A DNA stretch of 64,000 nucleotides from Chloroflexota bacterium (GTDB lineage Bacteria; Chloroflexota; Limnocylindria; Limnocylindrales; CSP1-4). Made by a program: the position numbers and the translations under genes. The DNA is taken from positions 62,001 to 126,000 of the forward strand of contig JACPOU010000025.1 of NCBI GenBank assembly GCA_016191345.1, given 5' to 3'. This document shows, one piece after another, positions 52,917 to 62,843 of the stretch. The notes beneath the pieces are model-generated. The model was given only the letters and a program-made list of their open reading frames with translations, did no database searches and was not told the DNA's origin. Position 1 is the stretch's first letter. The number at the start of each line of letters is the position of its first letter.

Positions 52917-54668
52917 GTGCGACCCCTCCCCGCCCCGTTCGACCAGCTGTCCGCCGGGTTGCCCGCCGAGATCGACGTCGCGGGCTCCGAACTCCTCAAC
53001 CGGCGGCTCCTGACCAAGGACCTCGCCTTCCCGCTCGACGAGCGCGCCGCGTTCGGGCTGCACGGCCTCCTGCCCGACCGCGTCCTCTCGATCGAGGAGC
53101 AGCTCGCGCTCGAGCACGAACACCTGCGGCGGAAGACGGACGACCTCGAACGCTACATCGGGCTGGCGGCCCTCCAGGATCGAAACGCCACGCTCTTCTA
53201 CCGGCTCCTCGCCGAGCACATGGACGAGTACCTGCCGGTCGTCTACACCCCGACCGTCGGCCGGGCGTGCCAGGAGTTCAGCCACATTGTCCGCCGGACG
53301 CGCGGAATCTGGCTGACGCCCGCGGACCGCGACCGGATCCCGGACGTGCTCCGGGCCGCCCCGTACGAGGACGTCCGGCTCATCGTCGTGACGGACAACG
53401 AGCGGATCCTGGGCCTCGGCGATCAGGGTGCCGGGGGGATGGCGATCCCGATCGGGAAGCTGGCCCTCTACACCGCCGGTTGCGGAATCCATCCGGTCCT
53501 GACCCTGCCTGTCTCCCTGGACGTGGGGACCGACAACCGGGCGCTGCTGGACGATCCGCTGTACCTCGGCTATCGGGCACCCCGGCTCCGCGGCGCCGCC
53601 TACGACGCGTTCGTCGAGGCATTCATCCAGGGCGTCCACGCGGTCTGGCCGGGCTGCCTGATCCAGTTCGAGGACTTCAAGCAGCACAACGCCCTCCGCA
53701 TTCTGGACCGCTACCGGACCCGGATCCCCTGCTTCAACGACGACATCCAGGGAACCGCGGCCGTCGTGCTGGGCGGCGTGCTCGGTGCGCTCCGTCACCT
53801 GGCTGAGCCGTGGAGCGAGCAGCGGATCGTCCTTGTGGGCGCGGGCGCGGCCGGCGTCGGGATCGCCCGGCTCCTGCGGCTCGCGATGCGGGCGGACGGG
53901 ATGACGCCCGGGGAGGTCGCGGCGGCCCTCGTCCTCGTCGATACATCCGGCCTTGTCCACGCCGCCCGCGCGGACCTCGATCCGGACAAGGCGGACCTGG
54001 CCATGCCGGCCGAGGCGGCGGCGGCGGCGGGACTCGTCGTCAGCGACGCCGGGCGGGCGGCGAATCCGGGCCTCCTCGAGGTCGTCGAGCGGATCCGGCC
54101 CACCGTCCTCATCGGAACGACCGGCCACGCCGGCGGCTTCACCGAGGCGGTCCTGCGGGCGATGGCCGCCGGGACGCCGACGCCGATCGTTCTGCCGCTC
54201 TCGAATCCCACGGCGAACACCGAGGCCGTGCCCGCGGACGTCCTCGCCTGGACGGACGGCCGGGCTCTCGTGGCGACGGGCTCGCCGTTCCCGGCCGTGC
54301 CGATCGATGGCCGGCGGCGCCAGGTCGGGCAGGCGAACAACGTTTTCATCTTCCCGGGCCTGGGACTGGGGGCGATCGTCGCCGAGGCGGCCGAAGTGAC
54401 CGACGCGATGTTCCTGCTTGCCGCCCGGACGCTCGCCGACCACCTGACCGCGGACCGCTTCGCCGAGGGGGCCATCTACCCGTCCGTCGCGGAGCTTCGG
54501 ACGATCTCCCGGGCCATCGCCGTCGCGGTCGCCCGCGAGGCGATCGAGAGCGGGCAGTCTCCGCTTCCGGCGGCCACCGACGTCGACGCGCTCGTCGACC
54601 GCTCGATGTGGTGGCCCGCGTACGCGCCGTACCGGCGATCGCCGCGCCTCGACGCCCCGGCCACCTGA
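52917..54668 (+). CDS. maeA: Malic enzyme (large SfcA/MaeA type)
   Basis: The 583-residue protein matches the long bacterial/eukaryotic malic enzyme. It has RNATLFYRLLAEHMDEYLPV with YTPTVGRACQEFSHI, the NAD(P)-binding and catalytic region GLGDQGAGGMAIPIGKLALY, FEDFKQHNALRILDRYR, CFNDDIQGTAAVVLGG, VLVGAGAAGVGIARLL and FIFPGLGLGAIVAEAAEVTD. It decarboxylates malate to pyruvate with reduction of NAD(P). The GTG at 52917 follows a TATCCT box by 6 nt and has no ribosome-binding site, so it may be leaderless. PPDK 1.4 kb downstream can turn its pyruvate into PEP. Confidence 0.95.
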   Translation: MRPLPAPFDQLSAGLPAEIDVAGSELLNRRLLTKDLAFPLDERAAFGLHGLLPDRVLSIEEQLALEHEHLRRKTDDLERYIGLAALQDRNATLFYRLLAEHMDEYLPVVYTPTVGRACQEFSHIVRRTRGIWLTPADRDRIPDVLRAAPYEDVRLIVVTDNERILGLGDQGAGGMAIPIGKLALYTAGCGIHPVLTLPVSLDVGTDNRALLDDPLYLGYRAPRLRGAAYDAFVEAFIQGVHAVWPGCLIQFEDFKQHNALRILDRYRTRIPCFNDDIQGTAAVVLGGVLGALRHLAEPWSEQRIVLVGAGAAGVGIARLLRLAMRADGMTPGEVAAALVLVDTSGLVHAARADLDPDKADLAMPAEAAAAAGLVVSDAGRAANPGLLEVVERIRPTVLIGTTGHAGGFTEAVLRAMAAGTPTPIVLPLSNPTANTEAVPADVLAWTDGRALVATGSPFPAVPIDGRRRQVGQANNVFIFPGLGLGAIVAEAAEVTDAMFLLAARTLADHLTADRFAEGAIYPSVAELRTISRAIAVAVAREAIESGQSPLPAATDVDALVDRSMWWPAYAPYRRSPRLDAPAT

Positions 54669-54707
54669 CCGCAAGGCACGCGGCGCGTTTCACGCTCGCC
54701 AGCCGCG

Positions 54708-56024
54708 TCAGGCCGGCGGCTCCGGATCCTCGAGGTCGGGCGGTGGTGGTTGGCCGCTGATGCGCCGCGATCTGCGGCCCGAAGCGGCCGCGTCCGGCGC
54801 GTGGACGCCCGCGGCGGGGACAACGTGGGCATCGAGCTCCGGGAACGCACGGACGACCGCCACGACGCCGAGCAGGCAGAGCAGGCCGCCGCTGATCACC
54901 GATAGCTGCGCGCCGACCACCGATGCGACGAGCGCGGCCTCGATGTCGCCGACCCGCGGCCCGCTCGTCACGACGAGGATGTGGATCGCGCCCACCCGCC
55001 CCCGGAGCTCGTCGGGTGCTTCCATCTGGACCACGCTCGATCGGAATACCGCCGAGACCACGTCCGCAGCGCCGGCGAGGGCCAGGAAGAGAAGGGCAAG
55101 CGGGAAGAAGAACGTCGACAGTCCGAAGCCGACGATCGCGGCGCCCCACGCGGCGACGGCGAGGACGATGCCGCGCCCGATCCGCCGGACGCGGGAGACC
55201 GCGCCCGAGAGGATGATCGCGCCGAACGCGCCGGCCGCCGGCGCGGCGGTCAGGAGGCCGAGGCCAACGGCTCCGACCTGGAAGACGTCGAGGGCGAGGA
55301 CCGGGAACAGCGCGGTCGGCATCCCGAAGATCATCGCGTTGAGGTCGATGGCGAAGGTCGACAGGATGAGCCGCCGGTTCCGGACGAACCGGAGCCCCTC
55401 GCGAATGGCCTCGAGGCCGGCCCTGCGGGCGTCGCCGTGGGGCGGGATCGGGCGGATCCGGAGGATCATCGCCAGCGAGGCGGCGTAGGTCAGGACGTCG
55501 ACCCCGAACGCACCCGGAACCCCGACGGCGCCGATCAGGACGCCGGCCAGGATCGGGCCCAGCACGGAGCTCCCGTTGTAGCTCAGCTGCCCGAGGGCGA
55601 GGGCTGCGCGCAGGCGCTCCGGCGGCACCAGCCTCGGGGTGGCCGAGCTGCGGGCCGGCCAGTCGATCGCCGCGAGGCCGGATGCACCGAACGCGACGAT
55701 GAACAGGAGCGGCAGCGACGGGCTCTCCTGGAGCGTCAGGAGCACGAGCGCGAGGCTCGTCGCCCCGAGCGCGAGCTGCGTCGCGACGAGCACCTTGCGC
55801 CGGTCGAACGCGTCGGCGATCGCGCCACCGCCGAGGGAGAAGAGGAGCAGCGGCAGGAGCTGGACGAGCGTCAACGCCGCCAGCGCCAGCGTCGACTGGG
55901 TCAGGACGTAGACTTGGTACGGCAGGGCGACGCGCGTGACCTGGTTGCCGATCCCGTTGATCGTCTGGCCGATCCAGAGGCGCCGGAAGTCGGGATCCCG
56001 CCGGAGCGGCTCCGTGTCGATCAG
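54708..56024 (-). CDS. MFS transporter (MFS_3/EntS-like), start codon unclear
   Basis: The ~438-residue protein has about 12 hydrophobic helices and the MFS_3 pattern: DFRRLWIGQTINGIGNQVTR at the N-terminus, GGAIADAFDRRKVLVATQLA (motif A), LAAIDWPARSSATPRLVPPE, SYNGSSVLGPILAGVLIGAV and EAPDELRGRVGAIHILVVTS. Related proteins export siderophores or drugs. The conserved N-terminus lies between the PPDK stop (TAG, 56081–56079) and a TTG at 55874, but no ATG, GTG or TTG occurs there in frame. I give CTG 56024 as provisional start; CTG 56060 is the other choice. The frame is the same as PPDK. Confidence 0.8.
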   Translation of the reverse strand: MIDTEPLRRDPDFRRLWIGQTINGIGNQVTRVALPYQVYVLTQSTLALAALTLVQLLPLLLFSLGGGAIADAFDRRKVLVATQLALGATSLALVLLTLQESPSLPLLFIVAFGASGLAAIDWPARSSATPRLVPPERLRAALALGQLSYNGSSVLGPILAGVLIGAVGVPGAFGVDVLTYAASLAMILRIRPIPPHGDARRAGLEAIREGLRFVRNRRLILSTFAIDLNAMIFGMPTALFPVLALDVFQVGAVGLGLLTAAPAAGAFGAIILSGAVSRVRRIGRGIVLAVAAWGAAIVGFGLSTFFFPLALLFLALAGAADVVSAVFRSSVVQMEAPDELRGRVGAIHILVVTSGPRVGDIEAALVASVVGAQLSVISGGLLCLLGVVAVVRAFPELDAHVVPAAGVHAPDAAASGRRSRRISGQPPPPDLEDPEPPA

Positions 56025-56078
56025 GAGGCCGCGAACCCTGGAGCCGGGATTGGTGCTCAGGGCTCGGGCCTCGAGACG

Positions 56079-58850
56079 CTACTTGTCGCGCTCGGCGGAC
56101 ACCAGCGAGGCCTGCGCCGCGGCGAGCCGGGCGACGGGGACCCGGAACGGCGAGCAGGACACGTAGTCGAGGCCGATCGCCTCGCACTTCGCGATCGACG
56201 CGGGATCGCCGCCGTGCTCGCCGCAGATCCCGAGCTCGAGGTCGGGCTTCGTGGAGCGGCCCTTCTCGACCGCTGTCCGCATCAGCCCGGCGACCGCGTC
56301 GTCGAGCGTCTGGAACGGGTTGACCGGCAGGATCCGGTCCTCGACGTACTTGAGCAGGAACCCGCCCTCGGCGTCGTCGCGGCTGTAGCCGAACGTCATC
56401 TGGGTCAGGTCGTTCGTGCCGAAGCTGAAGAACTCCGCCTCGCGGGCGATCTCGTCCGCGGTGAGCGCGCCGCGCGGGACCTCGATCATCGTCCCGAACT
56501 TGTACTCGGGATGGACGCCGGCCCTCGCCTCGACCGCTTGCGCCTCGGCCTCGAGCAGCGCGCGCGTGGCCGCCAGCTCGTTCACGTGCCCGACGAGCGG
56601 GATCATGATCTTGGCGATGGGGTGGCCGCCCGCCTTCACCCGGGCGATCTCGGCGTTGAGGATCGCCCGCGTCTGGACCTTCACGAAGTCCGGGATCATC
56701 AGGCCCAGGCGGCAGCCGCGCAGGCCCAGCATCGGGTTCTGCTCGTGGAGCGACTTGATCGTCGCGAGGAGCTCCCTGTCCTCCTCGGAGGCCCCGCCGC
56801 TCATCTCCGCGCGGGTGACCTTCACCAGCTGCTCCTCGAGGTTCGGGAGGAACTCGTGGAGCGGCGGGTCGATGAGGCGGATCACGACCGGCAGGCCGTC
56901 CATCGCCTCGAAGATGCCCTCGAAGTCGCCCTGCTGGAGGACCTCGAGCCTGGCCATCGCCACGTCGAAGGTCGCGACGACCGCCTGCTCCTCGGCGTCG
57001 AGCGGCTCGCCGGTCGCGGCCTTCGCCTTGGCCCGGGTGGCCCGGTTCGCGACCAGGATGGCGCCGCGGACGATCTCGAGCCGCTCGCCCTCGCGGAACA
57101 TGTGCTCCGTCCGGCAGAGGCCGATCCCCTGGGCGCCGTAGCGGCGCGCCTGGGCGGCTTCCTCCGGCTTGTCCGCGTTCGTCCAGACCTGCATCCGGCG
57201 GTACTTGTCCGCCCAGGCGAGCACGGCCTGGAGCTCCGGCTGGTCCTCGAAGCGGGCCGACACCGTCGGCAGGGCGTCCTTGAAGAGGTCGCCGGTGGTG
57301 CCGTCGAGGCTGACCCAGTCGCCTTCCTTCAGGGCGAGGTCGGAGCTGGCCGACGTGGCGGTCTTCGAGCCATAGTCGATGAGGAGGTCCGCGCAGCCCG
57401 CGACGCAGGGCTTCCCGATCTGGCGGGCGACGACCGCGGCGTGCGAGGTCGCGCCGCCGCGGGCGGTGATGATCCCCTCGGCCACGGCCATGCCGTGGAA
57501 GTCGTCCGGCGACGTCTCGATCCGCATGAGGACGACCTTCTCGCCCCGGCCGACCCACTCGACCGCATCGTCGGCATCGAAGACGACTCGTCCCACCGCT
57601 GCCCCTGGGGAGGCGTTGAGGCCCTTGACGATGCGGGTCGCCCCGGCTCGCGCCTTCGGGTCGAACTGGTCACGGAGCAGCTGGTCCACCATCGCCGGCT
57701 CGATCCGGCCGATCGCCTCCTGCTCGGTGACGATCCCCTCACCAACCATGTCCACGGCGATCTTCACGGCCGCGGCCGCGGTCCGCTTCGCGGAGCGGGT
57801 CTGGAGCATGTAGAGCTTGCCGCGCTCGATCGTGAACTCGAGGTCCTGGACGTCGCGGTAGTGCCGCTCGAGGCGGTCCGCGATCGCCTGGAACTCGGCG
57901 TAGACCGCGGGCATGACGTCCCGCATCTGGGCGATCGGCTGGGGGGTCCGGATGCCGGCCACGACGTCCTCGCCCTGGGCGTTCGTCAGGTACTCGCCGT
58001 AGAGGACCTTCTCGCCGGTGTTCGGGTCGCGGGTGAACGCGACGCCGGTCCCGGAATCGTCGCCCATGTTCCCGAAGACCATGGTCACGACGTTGACGGC
58101 CGTGCCGAGGTCGTGGGCGATCTTGTTGTAGTCGCGGTAGTCGCGGGCGCGCTTCCCGAACCACGAGGCGAAGACGGCCTTGATCGCCAGGTCCAGCTGC
58201 TCGAGCGGGTCCTCGGGGAAGTCGCGCCCGGTGACCTCGCGGACGATCGTCCGCGAGGCGGCGGCCACGCCCTCGAGGTCATCGGCCGTGAGGTCCGTGT
58301 CCTGGCTGACGCCGCGGGCCTGCTTGGCGGCATCGAGGGCATGGTCGAAACGCTCGCCGGGGACATCCATGACGATCCGGCCGAACATCTGGATGAAGCG
58401 CCGGTAGGCATCCCACCCGAAGCGCTCGTTGCCGGTCAGGGCCACGAGGCCCTGGAGCGTCGCCTCGTTGAGCCCGAGGTTGAGGACGGTGTCCATCATC
58501 CCCGGCATCGAGAACTTCGCCCCGGACCGGACCGAGACGAGGAGCGGGTTCTTCGGATCGCCGAAGCCCTTGCCCGTCTGGGCCTCGACCGCCCGGACCG
58601 CCTCGAGGACGTCGTCCCACAGGCCCGCGGGGAGCCGCTCGCCGGCGGCGAAGTAGTCGTTGCAGGCCTCGGTCGTGATCGTGAAGCCGGGCGGGACCGG
58701 GAGACCCGCGCTCGTCATCTCGGCGAGACCGGCGCCCTTCCCTCCGAGGAGGTCGCGCATCGTCGCGTCGCCTTCCGCCCGGCCGGCCCCCCACGCGTAG
58801 ATGTAGCGCTTCGTGGCCTGGTGGGCGCGAGAGGTTGCGACGGCGGTCAT
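56079..58850 (-). CDS. ppdK: Pyruvate, phosphate dikinase
   Basis: The 923-residue enzyme is complete. The ATP-binding domain has LLGGKGAGLAEMTSAGLPVP, VSVRSGAKFSMPGMMDTVLN and GVAFTRDPNTGEKVLYGEYL. The swivelling domain has ARGGATSHAAVVARQIGKPC with the phospho-His. The PEP/pyruvate barrel ends in FFSFGTNDLTQMTFGYSRDD and ELGICGEHGGDPASI with the catalytic Cys. It interconverts pyruvate and PEP with ATP/Pi and AMP/PPi. ATG 58850 follows AAGGAG. With malic enzyme nearby it supports C3/C4 interconversion. The MFS gene follows in the same frame after the stop. Confidence 0.96.
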   Translation of the reverse strand: MTAVATSRAHQATKRYIYAWGAGRAEGDATMRDLLGGKGAGLAEMTSAGLPVPPGFTITTEACNDYFAAGERLPAGLWDDVLEAVRAVEAQTGKGFGDPKNPLLVSVRSGAKFSMPGMMDTVLNLGLNEATLQGLVALTGNERFGWDAYRRFIQMFGRIVMDVPGERFDHALDAAKQARGVSQDTDLTADDLEGVAAASRTIVREVTGRDFPEDPLEQLDLAIKAVFASWFGKRARDYRDYNKIAHDLGTAVNVVTMVFGNMGDDSGTGVAFTRDPNTGEKVLYGEYLTNAQGEDVVAGIRTPQPIAQMRDVMPAVYAEFQAIADRLERHYRDVQDLEFTIERGKLYMLQTRSAKRTAAAAVKIAVDMVGEGIVTEQEAIGRIEPAMVDQLLRDQFDPKARAGATRIVKGLNASPGAAVGRVVFDADDAVEWVGRGEKVVLMRIETSPDDFHGMAVAEGIITARGGATSHAAVVARQIGKPCVAGCADLLIDYGSKTATSASSDLALKEGDWVSLDGTTGDLFKDALPTVSARFEDQPELQAVLAWADKYRRMQVWTNADKPEEAAQARRYGAQGIGLCRTEHMFREGERLEIVRGAILVANRATRAKAKAATGEPLDAEEQAVVATFDVAMARLEVLQQGDFEGIFEAMDGLPVVIRLIDPPLHEFLPNLEEQLVKVTRAEMSGGASEEDRELLATIKSLHEQNPMLGLRGCRLGLMIPDFVKVQTRAILNAEIARVKAGGHPIAKIMIPLVGHVNELAATRALLEAEAQAVEARAGVHPEYKFGTMIEVPRGALTADEIAREAEFFSFGTNDLTQMTFGYSRDDAEGGFLLKYVEDRILPVNPFQTLDDAVAGLMRTAVEKGRSTKPDLELGICGEHGGDPASIAKCEAIGLDYVSCSPFRVPVARLAAAQASLVSAERDK

Positions 58851-58915
58851 GCGGTTGGGCTCCTTCGATGGCGGGCGCGAGCGGCGATCGGCCGCGGCAG
58901 CTGCGGTTTGCCGTG

Positions 58916-58921
58916 ATTGTA
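58916..58921 (-). promoter_or_regulatory. –10 box of ppdK promoter
   Basis: TACAAT read leftwards lies about 65 nt upstream of the ppdK ATG, in the divergent gap to the reductase gene. A –35 match is not obvious. The predicted leader of ~60 nt carries the ribosome-binding site. Confidence 0.55.
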
Positions 58922-59120
58922 CCGTCGGGGCGCGCCGGAACCGCGGTTGCGGGCCGGTCGCGAACGGGTCTCGATGCGGTCGCGGCCGCTGATTCACGAG
59001 CGAGGCACCGCTCGACGGCCCGCTTGGCATGGCGCATCCGGGCCGTCCGGACCCTGCCGATCCTGGCGCCGCCCGGGGTACGATGCGCCCGACATCGACC
59101 TCCCCGAGGACCTGCCGCCC

Positions 59121-59942
59121 GTGATCGAACCCCAGCCCGCCATTGAACCCGCCCCCCGCGTCATCGCCGCAGACGACGATCGCTACAACGCCAGGCTCGT
59201 CGCGCGCTCGGACGAGGCCGACTCCCTCGCCTACTTCACCGTGAAGTACGACGGCGACGGCGTGCCCTTCCTGCCCGGCCAGTACATGACCATCGGGGTG
59301 ATGGCCAACGGCCGACTCGTCCAACGGCCCTATTCCGTGGCCTCGGATCCAGGGGTCTGCGGGACGGAGGGCTACGAGCTCTACATCCGGCTCGTCAATG
59401 GCGGCCAGTTCACGCCTCTGCTGTGGGACCTTCCGCTCGGGCACCGGATGCGGATGATCGGGCCGAAGGGCAAGTTCACCCTGGAGCCGGATGACGACCG
59501 GATCCACCTCTTCATTTCCTCAGGGACAGGCAACGCGCCGTTCGTCTCCATGATGCGAGCGATGCTCCGCGATGGCGCCGCGCGGCGAGCCGTGTTCCTG
59601 AACGGCGTCTCGTACCAGCACGAGATCGGCTACCGCACGATCCTGGAGGGCTGGGAGCGGGACGGCACATACCCGCTCACGTACATCCCGTCCGTGTCGC
59701 GGCCCTCGGCGCCGGAGAACGCCGGCTGGAGCGGTCGCTGGGGCCGTGTCGAGTCGATCGTCGGGCCGGTCTGCGACGAGCTGGGGCTCACGCCCGACAA
59801 CGCGATCGCCTACATCTGCGGCAACCCGGACATGATCCTGGCCGCCGAACGGACCCTCCTGGATCGCGGCTTTCCCGAGCCGCAGGTCAAGAAGGAGCTC
59901 TACTGGCCGAAGGGCAAGGAGCCCCGCGGCGCGGAGGAGTAG
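59121..59942 (+). CDS. Ferredoxin–NADP+ reductase-like flavoprotein
   Basis: The 273-residue protein has the two-domain FNR fold. VQRPYSVASDPG binds FAD, GKFTLEPDDDRIHLFISSGTGNAPFVSMMRAML is split here as the flavin-domain end and the NAD(P) phosphate loop (SSGTGNAP), and AYICGNPDMILAAE carries the nicotinamide-site Cys. The C-terminus ELYWPKGKE ends like Fpr-type enzymes. It would pass electrons between NAD(P)H and ferredoxin or flavodoxin. GTG 59121 has a weak GAGGA box; a –10-like TACGAT lies at 59079–59084. It is divergent from ppdK. Confidence 0.88.
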   Translation: MIEPQPAIEPAPRVIAADDDRYNARLVARSDEADSLAYFTVKYDGDGVPFLPGQYMTIGVMANGRLVQRPYSVASDPGVCGTEGYELYIRLVNGGQFTPLLWDLPLGHRMRMIGPKGKFTLEPDDDRIHLFISSGTGNAPFVSMMRAMLRDGAARRAVFLNGVSYQHEIGYRTILEGWERDGTYPLTYIPSVSRPSAPENAGWSGRWGRVESIVGPVCDELGLTPDNAIAYICGNPDMILAAERTLLDRGFPEPQVKKELYWPKGKEPRGAEE

Positions 59943-59956
59943 CCCTTCCCCCGCCT

Positions 59957-59971
59957 GGCGGCTTGGCCGCC
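59957..59971. terminator. Short GC hairpin between convergent genes
   Basis: GGCGGC and GCCGCC pair around TTG in the 46-bp gap between the reductase and glyS stop codons. No U-tract follows, so it is a weak candidate for shared transcription end. Confidence 0.4.
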
Positions 59972-59988
59972 TGCGTCGGTCGTCTCGA

Positions 59989-61398
59989 TCAGCCCCGCGC
60001 GGCCGCCATCCGGTCCAGGATCGCGCGTTTCACGCCTTCGATCGGGATCCGCTCCTGGGTCATCGAGTCGCGATCGCGGACCGTGAGCGCCATGTCCTCC
60101 AGGGAATCCACGTCCACCGTGACGCACCAGGGCGTCCCGATCTCGTCCTGGCGCCGGTAGAGCTTGCCGATCGCCGCCGTGTCGTCGTAGACCGCCATCA
60201 CGTCTCGCTTGAGGTCGGTCAGGATCCGGTGGCACAGCTCCACGATCTCGGGCCGCTTCTTGAGGAGCGGCAGGACCGCGACCTTGTACGGCGCGAGGTC
60301 CGGGTGGAGCGCCAGGGACACGCGCCGCTCGCCGCGGACTTCCTCCTCGCGGTAGGCGTCGATCAGGAACGTGAACGCCGCCCGGTCTGCGCCGGCCGCC
60401 GTCTCGACGACCCACGGGATGAAGTGCTCCTCGGTCGCCGGGTCGAAGTACTCGAGGTTCTCGCCCGACGCCTCGGCGTGCCGGGAGAGATCGAAGTCGC
60501 CCCGGTTGTGGACGCCCTCGAGCTCCTTCCAGCCGAACGGGAAGCGGTACTCGACATCGACCGCCTTCTTCGCGTAGTGAGCCAGTTCATCGGGGGCGTG
60601 CTCGCGGAGGCGGAGCCGCTCCGGCGCGACACCGTACGACTCGTACCAGGCGAGCCGGCGCGGGAGCCACTCGTCGAAGGCGGCGGCTGCCGGCTCGCCC
60701 GGCCGGACGAAGTACTGCATCTCCATCTGCTCGAACTCGCGCATCCGGAAGACGAAGTTGCCGGGGCTGATCTCGTTCCGGAAGCTCTTGCCGATCTGGG
60801 CGATCCCGAACGGGACCTTCCTGCGCGAGCTCTGCTGGACGTTCTTGAAGTTCACGTAGCTGCCCTGGGCTGTCTCCGGCCGGAAGTAGACGACGGACGC
60901 ATCGTCCTGGACCGGGCCCATGAACGTCTGGAACATCAGGTTGAAGCGGCGCGGCGCGGAGAGTGGGCCGCCGTCATTCGGACAGATGAGCTTGAAGCGC
61001 TCGATGACGGTCGGGTCTGTCAGGTCGGTCACGGTCAGGCCCTCAGCCCCCGGCAGCTCGTCCAGCCGGTAGCGGCGCCGGCAGGTCGCGCATTCGACGA
61101 GCGGGTCGCTGAACGATCCGACGTGGCCGGAGGTGACCCAGACCTGGGGGTGCATCAGGATCCCGGCATCGAGGCCGACGATGTCGTCGCGCTCCTGGAC
61201 CATCGACTTCCACCAGGCCCGCTTGACGTTGTTCTTCAGCTCGACGCCGAGGGGGCCGTAGTCCCAGACGGCGTTGATGCCGCCGTAGATCTCGGAGCTC
61301 GGGAAGACGAAGCCGCGCCGCTTCGAGAGACTGACGATCGTCTCGAGATCGGGCACGGCGGCCGCGACGTCATCCGTCGGGCGCTGCAGACTGGTCAT
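59989..61398 (-). CDS. glyS: Glycyl-tRNA synthetase, class II (dimeric type)
   Basis: The 469-residue enzyme shows [20 protein letters not shown] at the N-terminus, [69 protein letters not shown] (class II motif 2) and [19 protein letters not shown]. This is the single-subunit alpha2 GlyRS found in many GC-rich bacteria, archaea and eukaryotes, not the alpha2beta2 type. It charges tRNA-Gly. ATG 61398 follows GGAGG. The stop is convergent with the reductase gene. Confidence 0.96.
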   Translation of the reverse strand: MTSLQRPTDDVAAAVPDLETIVSLSKRRGFVFPSSEIYGGINAVWDYGPLGVELKNNVKRAWWKSMVQERDDIVGLDAGILMHPQVWVTSGHVGSFSDPLVECATCRRRYRLDELPGAEGLTVTDLTDPTVIERFKLICPNDGGPLSAPRRFNLMFQTFMGPVQDDASVVYFRPETAQGSYVNFKNVQQSSRRKVPFGIAQIGKSFRNEISPGNFVFRMREFEQMEMQYFVRPGEPAAAAFDEWLPRRLAWYESYGVAPERLRLREHAPDELAHYAKKAVDVEYRFPFGWKELEGVHNRGDFDLSRHAEASGENLEYFDPATEEHFIPWVVETAAGADRAAFTFLIDAYREEEVRGERRVSLALHPDLAPYKVAVLPLLKKRPEIVELCHRILTDLKRDVMAVYDDTAAIGKLYRRQDEIGTPWCVTVDVDSLEDMALTVRDRDSMTQERIPIEGVKRAILDRMAAARG

Positions 61399-61489
61399 GG
61401 GTGGAGCCTCCAAGGAGCGTCGGGCCTGGCATGGCCGATCGCGTGCGTCCGGGCCGGCCGATGCTATCAGGCGAACCCGGTGGTGCGGG

Positions 61490-61915
61490 TCAGCCCTGGA
61501 ACGCCGTCCCGCGCGTCGGCCGGATGCGGATCGGCATCGCGTAGGTCTGGGCCATCCGGTGCGAGCTGCCGAAGCCCTTGTCGATCCACTCGCCGTACTT
61601 CTCGAGATAGGCCGTGTTGTCGGGGATGGCCGGGTGGTCGGGATCGATGCGCGCCTCGCCCTGGATGGCCACGACATCGCCGCCGAAGCCATCGTCAGCG
61701 AGATGGAAGGAAACCTTCGGGTTGGCCTCGATGTTCCGGTTGCGGAACGCGCGATGGTCGCCGTAGACCAGGATCTCCTCGTCGACCCAGAGGAACCAGA
61801 CCGGGCTGGACTGGGGCTGGCCCTTCGGGGTGACGGTGGTCAGCCAGCCGACCTTGTCCGTGGCGAGCCGGTCGAGCGCGTGGGCGCCGGCCTCCGTCTC
61901 GGGGTCGAAGATCAT
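61490..61915 (-). CDS. PPOX-class flavin/F420-dependent oxidoreductase
   Basis: The 141-residue split-barrel protein ([20 protein letters not shown] then [20 protein letters not shown]) resembles the small PPOX-class enzymes of the pyridoxamine-5-phosphate oxidase superfamily, especially the F420-binding branch of Actinobacteria and Chloroflexota. [20 protein letters not shown] and AIQGEARI complete the barrel. Its substrate is unknown. The ATG overlaps the recO stop (ATGA), so it is co-translated with recO. Confidence 0.85.
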   Translation of the reverse strand: MIFDPETEAGAHALDRLATDKVGWLTTVTPKGQPQSSPVWFLWVDEEILVYGDHRAFRNRNIEANPKVSFHLADDGFGGDVVAIQGEARIDPDHPAIPDNTAYLEKYGEWIDKGFGSSHRMAQTYAMPIRIRPTRGTAFQG

Positions 61916-62697
61916 GCCGGCGCCGCCGTTGCCCGGCGCTCGGCCCGGATCTCGTCGAGGAAGGCGAGCGAGCGCGGCGATCGATCCAGGGAATAGGCGA
62001 GGAACGCGCGCATCGCGCCCTCGACCTCGGCTTCGACGGCGGGCCGGATCCGGAGCGCCGCGAGCGCCTCGACGTCCATCCGCTGGTAGGCCTTCAGGAC
62101 CTTGAGCGCCTCCAGGCTGAGTGGCGTCCGGTCCTGCGGCGGGCCCGGACAGCGCTCGCAGAGCACGCCTCCGAGCGGCGGCATCCAGCGGTAGCGCTCG
62201 TCGGCCTCCAGGAGGCGGCCGCACTCGACGCAGCGATCCACCTCGGGCCGGACGCCGAGCTCATCGGCGAGGTGCATCTCGTACCAGCGGGCGACGCGGG
62301 TCGGCGCCATGCCGGTGTCGAGGAGCTCGAAGGCCCGCTTGAGGAGCAGGTAGATGGATTCGCCGGCGTGGCGCTCCTCCTGGGTCCGGTCCGCGAGCTC
62401 GCCGAGGTAGGACGCGGTCCCGAACGAGACGAGGTCGTCGCGCATCCGGAGCCACGGGTGGATGACCTCGACCTGGGTCACGACGTCGAAGGTCCGGCCG
62501 TGGGCGAGCGCCAGGCGCAGCTCGGCGAACGGCTCCAGGCTCCCGCCGATCCGCGACTTCTGCCGGCGAATCCCCTTCGCGATCGCCTTGATCTTGCCGC
62601 CGCCGGGGGTGAGGAGCGTCAGGATGCGGTCCGCCTCGCCGTAGTCGAAGCGGGAGAGGACGATGGCGTCGGTGGCGTAGCGGCGCGGCGCGGGCAT
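61912..62697 (-). CDS. recO: DNA repair protein RecO
   Basis: The 261-residue protein has the RecO OB-fold N-terminus (ATDAIVLSRFDYGEADRILT, GKIKAIAKGIRRQKSRIGGS, ELRLALAHGRTFDVVTQ). A helical domain with a four-cysteine zinc site (CVECGR and CERCPG) follows. RecO loads RecA onto SSB-coated ssDNA with RecR. The start ATG 62697 is fixed by the conserved N-terminus; the frame upstream is noise. It forms a unit with the PPOX gene and is divergent from the prenyl synthase. Confidence 0.94.
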   Translation of the reverse strand: MPAPRRYATDAIVLSRFDYGEADRILTLLTPGGGKIKAIAKGIRRQKSRIGGSLEPFAELRLALAHGRTFDVVTQVEVIHPWLRMRDDLVSFGTASYLGELADRTQEERHAGESIYLLLKRAFELLDTGMAPTRVARWYEMHLADELGVRPEVDRCVECGRLLEADERYRWMPPLGGVLCERCPGPPQDRTPLSLEALKVLKAYQRMDVEALAALRIRPAVEAEVEGAMRAFLAYSLDRSPRSLAFLDEIRAERRATAAPA

Positions 62698-62843
62698 GAC
62701 CGCGACGGTAGCACCGGTCCCGCCCGCCCGCCGAGCCGGCGCGAGGGCGGCGACACCGTCCGCGAGGCCGCGACCCCGGCCTCCGTGCGATTGTCCGCAG
62801 CGCAACAGGCTACCGGCGCCTCGCACGTTTGCCCGGGGCGGGC

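Noticed and set aside
50460-54668. 1,402-aa plus frame that ends as malic enzyme
   Set aside because: Only the part from 52917 encodes malic enzyme; the rest is antisense to the sensor kinase and the GNAT gene.
54981-58916. 1,311-aa plus frame antisense to the MFS gene and ppdK
   Set aside because: It is a GC-rich shadow; ppdK on the other strand has all catalytic motifs.
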